DNA of 64,000 bases from Clitoria ternatea (Eukaryota; Streptophyta; Magnoliopsida; Fabales; Fabaceae): positions 156,058,501 to 156,122,500 of the forward strand of contig CM075670.1 of assembly GCA_037962975.1 (NCBI GenBank), written 5' to 3'. The notes beneath the pieces were generated by a model. The model ran no database searches, was not told the origin of the DNA, and was given only the letters and a program-made list of their open reading frames with translations. Below, piece by piece: positions 33,980 through 45,042 of the stretch. The position numbers were made by a program, and so were the translations under genes. Position 1 is the stretch's first letter. Each line of letters starts with the position of its first letter.

Positions 33980-34346
33980 CAATCAATTATATACTCAATA
34001 TAATCAATTAGGAGCTTTCTGTGTGGTAAGTAATTGATTACCAGTCCCTGTATAATCGATTATGGACTTTCTGTGTTGTGCCCAATTTTTACACATCTCT
34101 GTATAATCGATTATGAGGCTTCTATGTTGTGCATAATCGATTACATATCTTTATCTAATCGATTATGGATGTTCTGTATTCCATGTAATCGATTGTTGCC
34201 ATTCTTCAATCGATTATGAAGCTTCCATTAAAAATCACATCTTTAGCTAATCGATTACCCATTTGGAATAATCAATTAGGGAGCCTGTCGTTTCAAATTC
34301 TTAGGAGGTGTAATCGATTACACCATGACTCGTAATCGATTACAGA
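33980..34346. repeat. TAATCGATTA pair array between pol and the env-like ORF
   Basis: Pairs start at 33980/34001, 34031/34053, 34083/34103, 34134/34156, 34186/34207 and 34248/34269, with more copies to 34346. Distance within pairs is 20-22 bp; four of the five steps between pairs are 51-52 bp. Words such as TTTCTGTG, CTTCTATG or GTTCTGTA follow the pairs. The array is internal to the element, not in an LTR. Confidence 0.95.
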
Positions 34347-34533
34347 GTCACCAGGATCACAAATTTAATGCTCAATCCGAGTGAATTTTGTACCAAATCA
34401 ATCCTAACCCTCCATCAATCACATATCTCCCATCTAAACCCTATCTAAAACCTATATAAACCCCTCACCCTTCTTACCTCACACCACAAACCTCTCAACC
34501 TTAAAATTCTCGTAATCTCTTCTCCCCTTAATC

Positions 34534-35633
34534 ATGTCTTCCTCCAGGAATGTTAAGAGAGCTAGGTCCTCTGTTGCTCAAACTCACAACCTTCTTGACT
34601 TTCTAGGTTCTTCTCAAATCCTAGAGATTTGCATAACTTCATCAAGAAATTCTTTGAAAAGGATATTATAGCACCTCATTACATTAATACTGAACTCTTT
34701 GATCACCCCAACTTTACCTTCACTCAACATCTCAATCACTACAACCTCATTCCCTTCCTCTCCCTTAAAGAAGAATTCTACTATCCAGAGTTGGTTAGAG
34801 TTTTCTTTTGCAATCTAAGATTGGTGGATGGGAACCTTGAGGAAAAAGTCAAAATGTGACTCTAAAGATCACCAACGAGCAACTCTCAGATATCAGCCTC
34901 CTCCCTCTTACAAATGTTGAATTTGTCGGTGGACATCCAGAAGATGAGTGGGCTTTTAATAGCATCACTACTTACCAATCTTTGTGGAAAGTTGATCATC
35001 CCCGAAGCAATCACAAATTGGTAGGACATCTCACTCTCAACAACCATTTTTTACACTTATTTTTGGTTAAACTCTTGGTTCCTCGTGGTGGAAACTACGC
35101 CCTGGTGGAAGAGGAAGATGTCATTTTGATGTGGGCAATGCAAAATTAAAAGGAGATTAACTGGATTCAGCCCTTTAAAATGCATATGCTCAAGGCTAAG
35201 GAACAACATAAACTACCATATGCCATCCTCCTCACAAAGATTTTTAAAGCATTTGGTGTTGACCTCAAAGGGGAACTTCCAGAAAAGGTACCCCCCAAAG
35301 CTTGCATTGGTACCCATCATCTCACCAAGACGGGAATAATCTTCGTTAATAGGGCTTGGGTCTCCAAGATGGAAGGCATACATGTAAACATCCCCTTTGA
35401 AGCACCTGCTGATGATCCTGCCTCTCCTCCCCCTTAACTCAGGCGAATCTTCTACTTCTGCTGACCCTTTCACTTCCCTATATGCTTATCTTGATCGCCG
35501 TTTTGAGAGGATTGAAAACTCACTTCAAGAATTTCAAATCACCGAGCAGCAGCGTTTTGAGCTTATGGAACAGCGATACGAGGAACTCTCTAATAAAATC
35601 ACTGATCTGCACTTTTTATATCCTGATAATTGA
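34534..35633 (+). pseudogene. SIRE env-like third ORF, frameshifted
   Basis: The ATG at 34534 opens a short basic N-terminus, then the ORF continues through fragments in other frames at 34629-34859, 34856-35149, 35180-35437 and 35397-35633. The middle part (GNYALVEEEDVILMW and the LSLKEEFYYPELV region) is clearly homologous to the minus-strand ORF at 59191-59535 of the second SIRE element. The last fragment has a coiled-coil look (FERIENSLQEFQITEQQ). SIRE-type elements are known for such an ORF downstream of pol; whether it acts as an envelope is not established. At least three frame changes make this copy inactive. Confidence 0.78.
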
Positions 35634-35773
35634 ATTTCTCTCTGTTTTAATCTTAGGAAATTTCATTTGTCTTTAATTGCTTCTGTACTTGGCATTATGA
35701 ATGAATGAAATCTTTATTTTAGTTATTATATCTCTTTGTATATTACTTGCTTTACTTGTTTTTGATGATTCCA

Positions 35774-36050
35774 AAGGGGGAGAAAAATAAGAGTTCATCC
35801 AGAAAAAAAGTATAAAATCAAAACAATTATTGATTAATAACAAAAGGTTAAATAAATCTAAGTATTAATAACAAGTGGTCAATAAATAACAAGAGGTTAA
35901 AGGCACTTAGATCTATAATTGTTGAAATTAGATCACCTTTATGATTCTTGAAGCTATCCATAAACTCCTTGAGAAAGGGGGAGACAATTTTATCTGAACT
36001 AACACCCTAATAAGATGAACATTGTTTGTCATTATCAAAAAAAGGGAGAA
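35774..36050 (+). other. Repeated polypurine tracts before the SIRE 3' LTR
   Basis: Three AAAGGGGGAGA-like tracts occur: about 35774-35787, 35975-35988 and 36037-36050. The last one abuts the LTR and should be the main PPT. Multiple PPT copies upstream of the 3' LTR are a known Sirevirus trait. Confidence 0.8.
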
Positions 36051-36249
36051 TGTGTTTAAAAATTGACTCAGGTAAAAATAGTTTGGATGTCAAAGTTTTG
36101 ATAATGACAAAGCAATCACTTGAAGAATCATGACAAAGAGATGAAGTGTCAAAGTGCAAGGTTTATGAGAATAAACCTTTGAAGATGAAGATGCAGAAGA
36201 ACAAATAGACTGCAATTCAAATTATGCATCAGACCTGTTTTTGAAGAAG

Positions 36250-36682
36250 GCTAATCGATTATACCCTTGTCCCAATCGATTACATAGGTTCTGGAATGAA
36301 GCCTAACCGATTACATCAACCACGCTAATCGATTATGATACTGCATAACAAGATTAAGAGTATCAGGTATTTGGCACAATCGATTATAAGGCATACAACA
36401 ATCGATTATCAAGGTTCTGTTTGTTAGCCAATCGATTACAAGGCACAATATAATCGACTATAGAGTTTGTGTTTGTTTCACAATCGATTATATGAGATAA
36501 GACAATCGATTACAGTATTGCATAAAGGAATTAAATGCATCAGGTAAATTTCATAATCGATTACCAAAAATAGGATAATCGATTACATTACAATAATCGA
36601 TTACACAACTACTAGACAATTAAGTAAGTGGAATACAATGAAGCATAATTGATTACAGATCGAGGTGTAATCGATTACATAA
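36250..36682. repeat. TAATCGATTA array in the SIRE 3' LTR
   Basis: It is the counterpart of 24427-24896. Several copies differ from the 5' LTR only in the central CG (ATCGAT against ATTGAT or ATTAAT), in both directions, and the copy number differs. Confidence 0.92.
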
Positions 36683-37195
36683 GTGTCAGAATTTAGGGAA
36701 TGTGATTTTTAAGTGCTAGACCAGCTCACTTCTCCATAAATGTTCAAATGCCCATGCTGTGCAACGGCTCTGAAAACTTTCAAGCTCAAAGGGAAATCAT
36801 TCATATCCTACTCTTGGGCCTTGTGAGTCTATTTTTTGTTTAGTTTCATTTTCTAAAACTTTTGCTCTTAAACTTGTAAATCCTCTCTTGTTGAGAGTTA
36901 CTATCTTGAGTGAGCTTTTCATTTGTACATCTACTCTATTGAGAGAATAAACACTTGTAAACCAAACACCAAATACTAAGGTATTCACTCTAGGTTGAGT
37001 AGTCACAAAGGTTGGGGTTTAACCTTTGGGTATTGAGAAATTGTGAGATTGGGTGGGGTGCCCATTTACTTATGAGAATTGGGTTCTTGAGTGTGGGACA
37101 CTAGGAGATAATTGCTCAAAGCTTGTATCTCAAATCTTCAATAGTGGAATCCTTTAAGTGGGCTACTTGAAGGTAAGACGTACACTGGTTTGGTG

Positions 37196-37200
37196 GAACT
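37196..37200. other. Left target-site duplication GAACT
   Basis: GAACT recurs at 44655-44659. In the 5' LTR the uninterrupted site reads GGTGGAACTCCTTAAATTGG. Confidence 0.88.
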
Positions 37201-39523
37201 TATCAGAGCGTACTTTACTCTAAATTAGAGTTCTTGATTATTGTCAGTGCGTGATTGCTCTGCATTAAAATTGATATTATGGATGATTGGAGCACGATTG
37301 CTTAATAGTGAGATACTTTGGTGTTTATTGGAATATGGTTGTTCCATATAGACTTAAGAGTGATAATTATCTAGAGGATGATAATATATTAAGGTATTAG
37401 TTACCCCTCATGGATTTATGAATGACTAGTTGTCTAAGAATTGTAAATTGATTATAGGGGCATTATTGCTTATTGAGGATTCTTTGTGAATCGTTAATAT
37501 TGAGTTGTGATTGTTGTTTATGGAAGTATGCCCACTATCATTGAGGTTGTGTAATGCACTTGTGGGGCATGATTGCTCATTGGCAAACTTAATGAATCAT
37601 GGGATTGAGTACATGTGGATGAATTCCTTAATGTGATTAATATGATTGTTTGTGTAAGTCCAGCCAAGTTCCATACATTATTTCCTTTTAATGACAAATA
37701 CATTGATATTATGCATTTCATATTGATATATTGAGTACGACTTGACTTGATGATGAATTTATACAACGTGTGATCATGGATGATATATTGAATGTGAATT
37801 GATTTAATGATGGACCTCTACCGTGTGTTGATCATGGATAGGAGATATTAAATGAGAATTAAGATGGCGGTAGACCATATATGTTATATCCTTAGGCATA
37901 ACATTATGTGTGTATGATGCAATTGATTTGCTATGTCTCCTTAGATTGAGAACATGAATAAGTGATAAGATGATTGAATATGAAGTTGTGTTGGCACATG
38001 ATTGGGGTTATGCCTCAATTTTACATTTGTGAACCGAGTGAACGATTGACTTAACTGTGACCCACTAGATGTGATAAACTCGGTTGACTTAATACGATCT
38101 TGAAAGACCAAACCTTATGGAATTGGACCCTATGGTGGTCTAGGCTCTATGTTGTTTTATGAGCCATGGTTAGCGGTAAATTGGACATTATGGTTGTATC
38201 TCACCAATCTCACAATGGGTAATAGGTAACCCCTTAAATCTTTTAGATCCGATGGTCGGTCGAACGTTGTGATTAAGTGAGTCACAACGAGATTAATTAT
38301 GAAATACGTTGTTGAGGCTAAGGCCGGTATATGTGATAAGATGCGAACCATTAATGTAAACCTCTAGGCAATTGGTGAATAATGATGTTGAATTTGGGGT
38401 ATGATTTGGCATTGAAGATGATGTGAGATTTCATGATATGAATTTGGGCTAAATTGTGTGCCCTTGGAGTCATGATCATTAGATTGAGGATGGATTATAC
38501 TATGACGTAGAGATGATATGGGTAATTACGGGTTGGTGAAAGGAAATTTAGCCCTGCTATTACCTCCCTTTTTGTTTAAAAAATGCTATATTGATGGTAG
38601 AAACCACATAGTGATATGATATGATATGAGTTGTACGCCCAATTTATGGACTTTGGTCATGATTTATGAGGGAAATCACTAATATAAAAGCTTATTATAC
38701 AGATATGAACTCTATTATGGCCTTGTGATTACACACTTGATATGAGTTTATTGACTCGTTTAGGCTTGAGATTATGTATAGCCGACGATATGTGAATAGG
38801 GTAAATGATTATTAGGCTAATTGACTATGGTTCTGAATGAATAAAGCTCGATGATTGGGTATTTACCTTGTGGTGATTAGAGATCGATGCTTGATGCAAA
38901 AATTTATGGTGATGTTAATTGATATTTGATGATCTATACAGTGTGATTGATGCCAAATTATATGTATAATGATGATGTGATATGAGAGAGTTGGTTGTAG
39001 ACTCGAGTGAAATGCTACTAAGTCTCATATGAGTTGGTATTGATTGGACAAGTATGAATAATGTGATCGATAAGAATTGAAGGTACTTGTCTCGATATGA
39101 TTCTACATGTCATAGGCATTGTGGCAACATGCACCTATGCGTCGACCTCATATGTTTATGGTAACCACTACGGGATTGGGACGTCTTCCTGTATGTCGGA
39201 TGCAACAACACTTAGGTCGGATAGGTATAGGGTTGTAACTGCTTATAGTGAATGTTTGAGTCTATCTGGTGGTACTGGATATGAATATGTAAGTTGAATC
39301 GAATGAATTGAGAATTAATGAGTTGTGACTCACTTTGGATATATGAGAATTTTATGCTTAGGACAAAGAAATGATGATGATCTTGTCCTGTGGACTTTGG
39401 GAAGTCTGATGTTATGATAAGATGACATTGAATCTTGTTGATGTACGGCCCAAAGGGTGGCCTTATGATGGGTATATCGAGGTTAAATTTCGAGGACGAA
39501 ATTTCTTTTTAGGTGGGGTGGAT
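37201..39523 (+). mobile_element. Non-coding internal region of a Tekay-type element, starting at its PBS
   Basis: The segment starts at TATCAGAGCG, the inner part of a tRNA-Met-type PBS, directly after the target duplication; there is no 5' LTR. About 2.3 kb follow without any ORF longer than about 80 codons. The end (TTTCGAGGACGAAATTTC and a purine tract AGGTGGGGTGGAT at 39511-39523) is typical of Tekay/Del elements before the 3' LTR. It resembles a large non-coding, non-autonomous derivative (LARD-like), which would depend on proteins of related elements. Confidence 0.75.
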
Positions 39524-41791
39524 TGTAACATCCTGAATTTTATAAAAATGATTAAATAAGAGGAATAAATATTAAATAATTATAAATGGGTTAATAAGTG
39601 TCCCAAAAATATTGGAATAATTAAATTGGGATTTATTGTGGATATTTATGATTTATTGAGGCTTTAAGAGTTAAAATTTATACCTGATTGAAATATAGGT
39701 GTCGGACCAAGTATCTCCAACTGAGATGCCGTTGGTCAGGGCTGTTAAGAATATTATTAAGAATCCAAATGTATAATCAGAATAATTTTTGGATAAAGTA
39801 TTAAGCCCGAACAGAGATCCTGTTTGTCATAAACCGGTAAGTTTTAATGAAGGGATTAAAATTAAAACCAAAACTATCACTTTCTCTTCTCTTTTCACGT
39901 TGCACTATTTCCCTCTCTAAGGCAAAACACACTCATTTTTCACTCTCATTCTTCCTCTTCATCTCGTTTCCCTTCTTCTTCTCTAAAAACCCTAAGCATA
40001 GTGGTGTGCCATCTCCTTCTCCATTTTCATTTTGCTTCAAGCATTGGAAGATATGACAATGGTGATTAAAAGCTCTCCCTCTCCCTTGTATTTTTGTCTT
40101 TCTCTCTCTCTCCCTCTCTTTGAACTCTCTCCATTTTTGCTTGAGGTGAGTTTCCTCACTATTTTCTTGAATTCTAGCCTTGGGTTATAGGTTATTATGA
40201 ATTTTGGGAGTGTATTATGTATGGGTAGATGTTGGGAAGCCATTAATGATGTGAAACCCTAAGGTGGGGTGTTTTTAGTGTGAGTTTTATGAGGGCCTTG
40301 GAGGGTACACAAAAATGGCATGAAAATATGATGTGTAAAGATGAGCATTGATGGTGGGTATTGGGTTTTGATAAAACCCTAACCCTATAATTTAGGAGAA
40401 ATGCAAAATATGAGTGGGAAAATGTGTTTAATGATGTTAGGGAATATTGTTGATGAGGAGAAATAGCCATTAATGATGGTTGATGATTATTGATAATGAT
40501 TGTTAGGTTTTGATAGAAACCCTAGCCCTAAGAATTTGGGAAAAATGTATATGTTGTGACTATAGGGATTGAATTGAAAGTGAATAAATGATATTTAATA
40601 GAAGTGTTGTTCTTTATGATGATGGGTAGTGATAGAAACGGTGAAACATAGAGGATGAAACTCATGGATGGGTGTTGTTATGAAATGTGTAAGAATGAAT
40701 GTAAATATTAAGGTCATAGTCATTATGATGGACTAATGAGATTATGGGTGATAAGGATTTGATGAGGCCTTAGGCCATGATATGTATCACTTGAAATTTA
40801 TGATTGTTGATGGCCTTGAATGAAGCTAAGATGGCTTATGATGAATTTGAGTGACAATGATGGCAATTAGATGATTTATGAGGTGTTGAATGCCATATTG
40901 ATAAGGGAAGTGATATTGTTCTTATTAGGTTTGGTTGACCCCTTTGAGGCTTAGAAAAATCTTGGTTTTGGGAAAGGAATTCCCGAAGCCTAACCTAAGC
41001 GTATGAATTGGAGTTTAGATAACTCTAGGAATTGATGATGAGTTTTAGGAGATAATATCTTATGAATGGCTTATTAATTGCATGTGTGTATGTGTACAAT
41101 ATGTAGGTTATATTTCGAACAATGAAGTGGAGCGTTCGGAGCACTTGGATTATGGTTCTTCTCTCGAGGTAGGAGAGGAGTTTACATTTTAATTGCATGA
41201 GTGAATAATTGATGGTTGATGTGTGTGATTCATGCTTTCCTTGCCATGATTATTTTGAATGTTGAGATGGATGATAGGCTTGGCAAATTTGCTAAATGCT
41301 TAGGAATTGTATACATATATAAAATGATGATGAATGTTTAGTGATCCTTTTGATGAACATGATTGTTGTTTATAGAAACCCATGAATTAGTGAATTACTC
41401 TAAGGTGTGAAGTTGTGCTTTATGAATTTTTATGCATAGTTGAGGAACTCATAGGGTCAAAACGAGTTTTATAAAAGATTAATGGCTTAGGATGGTCATA
41501 CTAGCATGCATACATGAATTGTGACTTGTAGAAAGTAGAATGGGTCAATTCCATTGAGAATAGACCCTTGAGTTGCATAAAAATATCTTAAAATGGTCTA
41601 AATGCATTTATATGCATAAGTCACTCATTTTAAAGAATTTTTGAGTGAGGTCGGTTTCCACGCGTCATAAATGGTGTATTATAACTTGTGTCAAAATTTG
41701 GTAGCATTCCAATATCATTTGCATAGGTTTAGAAATATGAGAAGTCTATCTCTTTCTGAAATCTACATAATTCCTGCATACTAATAGGGCA

Positions 41792-42117
41792 TAATCGATT
41801 AGCCCCCTGGCCTAATCGATTACAAGGCCTCTGTCTTTAAGGTAATTGATCAACTAAATCGATTATAGTCCCATAATCAATTAGACTCAAAGTTGTAATC
41901 AATTTTGAGTTAAACAGAACCAAGGTAATCGATTACATTCAGTGTTGCAATCGATTATGAACCAACCCGAAGCCTTGTAGTCAATTAGATTGATCCTTGT
42001 AATCGAATAGGTGAAATACCTGATGCATTACATAAATTCTAGGAGCCCTGTAATCGATTATTCCCAACTCTATAATCGATTAGTGCAATCGATTAGCACT
42101 TGGCCTAATCGATTATA
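41792..42117. repeat. TAATCGATTA array in the Tekay-type LTR
   Basis: About 14 copies or CpG-decayed copies (ATCAAT, ATTGAT). The first pair is 41792/41813 (21 bp). Later spacing is less regular. It sits after the same GTCAAAATTTGGTAGC module that precedes the GAATCGATTC array in the solo LTR. Confidence 0.9.
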
Positions 42118-44247
42118 TCAGTTTGAAATTGAAAATTTCACTACCTTGATCATTTGTTTTGCATTCCTTGGCTTCTTAAGCCTATTTTATGATTATTGGA
42201 CACTTTTATACTTCTTTCCGGACCCACTGTATTGTGAAATTCAAATTTAAGAGGGTTTTGAACCTAACTTTTTATGGTGGTCAAATTGGGACGAATAGGT
42301 GATATTTGTGGCATGTCCCATTATTCTTAAATCTAAAAGTGAGTTTTTCTCATGACTTAGTATTGAAATTTATCATGAGCTTATTATTACTCAAAACCCC
42401 TCATTATGTAAAAACAAGAGATTGTATTATGGGTAATGATGGATGATATTGTTGATCAATCCCTTGAATAAATGATGATTTTTATTATTGATATTTTGTT
42501 GGATGCCATTATATGTGATACAAGTGTGACCTTGTATGTGTGGTGTAAAATTATATTGATGAGTTGATGTATTAACACACTAGTTATGAAACAATGGTAA
42601 TGAGAAATCCAATGAAAATCCACTAAGTGATTATGTGGTGGTATTGATGAAAGATTAATGAATGTTAATGATGATTTGTGACGTTGTGATGCCATTATGG
42701 TTGATTTGTAAGTGTTGACTTGCATCTATAGTATATGATATATTGAGATGAAAATGCCATGTATAAAACTTAAAATCCACTAAGGTGTGTATTGTGGTGT
42801 TGGTGATTATGATGATGATGTTTGATGAATGGTATTTAGTATGCATAGAGTGAGAATGCATTTGATTTGCATTGCATTGCATCCATGGCATATCATAGCC
42901 GTCGATGTTGGAACATTAGGGGAGTTCCCTCGGCCGACCTAGTGGGAGGGTGGCTCAGTGCACGAGCAATTTGTTGTTTCCCCTATGACTCAGTGTGAAA
43001 GTCACGAAGCCTCCCATGCTTAGCTACGGGGAGCTGCATGTGGCCGACCCTTGTGAGGGGTGGCTCTTGGTGAGCAGGTGTCCCCGGTGGTCCATTGGAT
43101 CACAGCCGCCATGATATGAGATATGGCCGGCCCGCAACACCATATATTGATTATGTTGTTTACCGCGATCATGGTGAAAATGGCCAGGTGTTACATTATG
43201 GGCGATGTGGTTTGGTACCAGTAAAAATATGGTGATCATGCATGCATTATGATATATATGTGTACACATTTTACTACTGTAGTGGGGGCATGGTATGTGA
43301 TCATGCTTGACCCACAATTTGGTGTTTATTCCCATAGTCGGATCCGTATTTATTGTCTATTCCATTGTGCATATGCATTAGCTATAAGAGCATTTGCATA
43401 TAGCATGGAGATATGCCAGAAGATAATGATAATGATGATTGATGATGATTAAGATTGTGGAGTGGTGTGATGAGATGGGTAATTAAATACCTAAAGACCA
43501 CATATGATTAATAAATGATATGAATACATCTAAAACAATATTGAATAAGATGATATGTATGTTGTGCCCGATGTATTGAAGAGCATGTTTATATGAGATT
43601 GATGATAATGATGTTAGCCCATGGTGGCTTTGAGAAAAGACCTAGACGGTCAATGATGATGATGTTGGCCAATTGTGGCGTTATGACTAATGTGTATATG
43701 TCTGCTTTGCTATGAATTGATTAATGGATATGAAATAAGTGTATGTTATTGAATCAATGATTTATGATGAATATTGATATGTTTAGCAAAGCATACATGA
43801 TATTGATATGCATATGCACATAATCTCAAATGTATTCATATTCTCATTTGAAATGTATAACTCACTCTTCCATGTGGTCTATGTTTTAGTATTGATGCAG
43901 AGATGTCATGGGAAGAGGACATTTTTAAAAGTAAAGCTTTGGTGAAGGTAAATAGTGGTAATGGAATGCCTTGGCCAGCACTGGTTGTAAATTATTTCAT
44001 TGTGAATAACATGTATGTAATAATGTGATGACTATTGTCATTGGGTGTTGTATTGTGAATAATGATGTAAGTGGATGATGTACTGATATTTGGGGTATTT
44101 GAATTCATACCCACTTGATGAATAAAATGATGTTAGATGTGCAGCCCATTTTAGGATGTATAAGAGTTGATGGCATACAATTTTAAGGTTGAATTGAATG
44201 TGGTCAATTATGAAATTATGGACATTGGAGATGTATGTTGCATGACC

Positions 44248-44249
<2 letters not shown>

Positions 44250-44289
<40 letters not shown>
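44250..44289. repeat. (AT)n microsatellite
   Basis: About 20 AT dinucleotides with one break near the start. Confidence 0.97.
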
Positions 44290-44292
<3 letters not shown>

Positions 44293-44659
44293 GCATTGCA
44301 TGTTTATGATTTATGTGTAAGATTGGTTATGGCCTAATAGGCTAAAGTTGTAGGCTTGCATGCTTTGTCGAGCCTTTTCTCATATCTTTATATATGGGAC
44401 TAGGCGTGAGCCCTGTATACATATTCTTCTTCCGCTGTAAACTCTGTTATTTTTTATACAATTATGGGTGATTTATTTTACGATCCAGTTATAAAACATT
44501 AAATCTCACTCTTCGATTTTCTGTGGTTCGAGTCTTGGTGTAATCGTTGGGGTGTTTCAAAATAATTTCAAACGCAAAAAATTTATTCACATTTTTATTA
44601 ATTAATTATCTTGATTACATCAGGATTCGAGTCTGGAAAATCAAGGGTGTTACAGAACT

Positions 44660-45037
44660 CGTTAAATTGGTTTGTATTTCTCTTGACCTTGAACTCTTTA
44701 CTTAATTGTGCATATAAACTGTTTGTTGTTTTTCCTAAGCTGAATACTTGAATTGATCTTGCCATTCAAGAAGAAACATAAACTTACACACAAACTGTTT
44801 GTTAAAATTGCTGAACTAATACTCTATTTCTCATTTCTTGGTTAAGATTACTTTGATACTTGTAGTTCAATACATTGATTCAAACCATTCAAAGTGTGTT
44901 ACATACTAGTTGTTTGTAAAATTCTTATATATCTTGTTTGAGTTGCATAAAGAACCAAGTTCAAAGGCATTCCTAGTAAAGTTTTTAAAACACTCAATTC
45001 ACCCCCCCTCTTGAGTATTGAGGCCACTTGAACAATA
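44660..45037 (+). mobile_element. 3' LTR of the SIRE element, last part
   Basis: It continues the LTR from 37200 after the GAACT duplication at 44655-44659. It parallels 25476-25853 and ends GAACAATA (5' copy GAACAACA), followed by TGTAT at 45038-45042. Confidence 0.92.
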
Positions 45038-45042
45038 TGTAT

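Larger units (their letters stand above)
36051..37200 (+). mobile_element. 3' LTR of the SIRE element, first part
   Basis: TGTGTTTAAAAATTGACTC follows the PPT. The LTR parallels the 5' copy to 37200, where the non-coding Tekay-type element is inserted; it resumes at 44660. It lacks about 60 bases around the TATA box of the 5' copy, between TTTCAAG and CAAAGGG. The palindrome array is present at 36250-36680 with one unit fewer in the TATGAGATAAGACAATCGAT run. Confidence 0.92.
39524..44654 (+). mobile_element. 3' LTR of the non-coding Tekay-type element (5131 bp)
   Basis: It runs from TGTAACATCCTG to GGGTGTTACA, flanked on the right by GAACT. Parts: the GACCAAGTATCTCCAACTGA module (39712), a CT-rich leader (39870-40140), a splice-donor-like CTCGAGGTAGGAGAGGAG (41163-41180), a long stretch homologous to 31640-31915 of the solo LTR, a TAATCGATTA array, the stretch GTGCATATGCATTAGCT at 43369, the ACTCACTCTTCCATGTGG and GCCTTGGCCAGC modules (43860, 43968), an (AT)n run and a CATATCTTTATATATGGGA module. 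Relative to the solo LTR the modules are partly reordered, which accounts for its larger size. No gene. Confidence 0.88.

Noticed and set aside
33980..34346. Regularly spaced palindromes resembling a CRISPR array
   Set aside because: The repeats are 10-bp palindromes with related, not unique, spacers inside a plant retrotransposon; there are no cas genes and CRISPR is not expected in a plant nucleus.
44038..44301. ORF with a Tyr-Ile repeat
   Set aside because: It is the translation of the (AT)n microsatellite.
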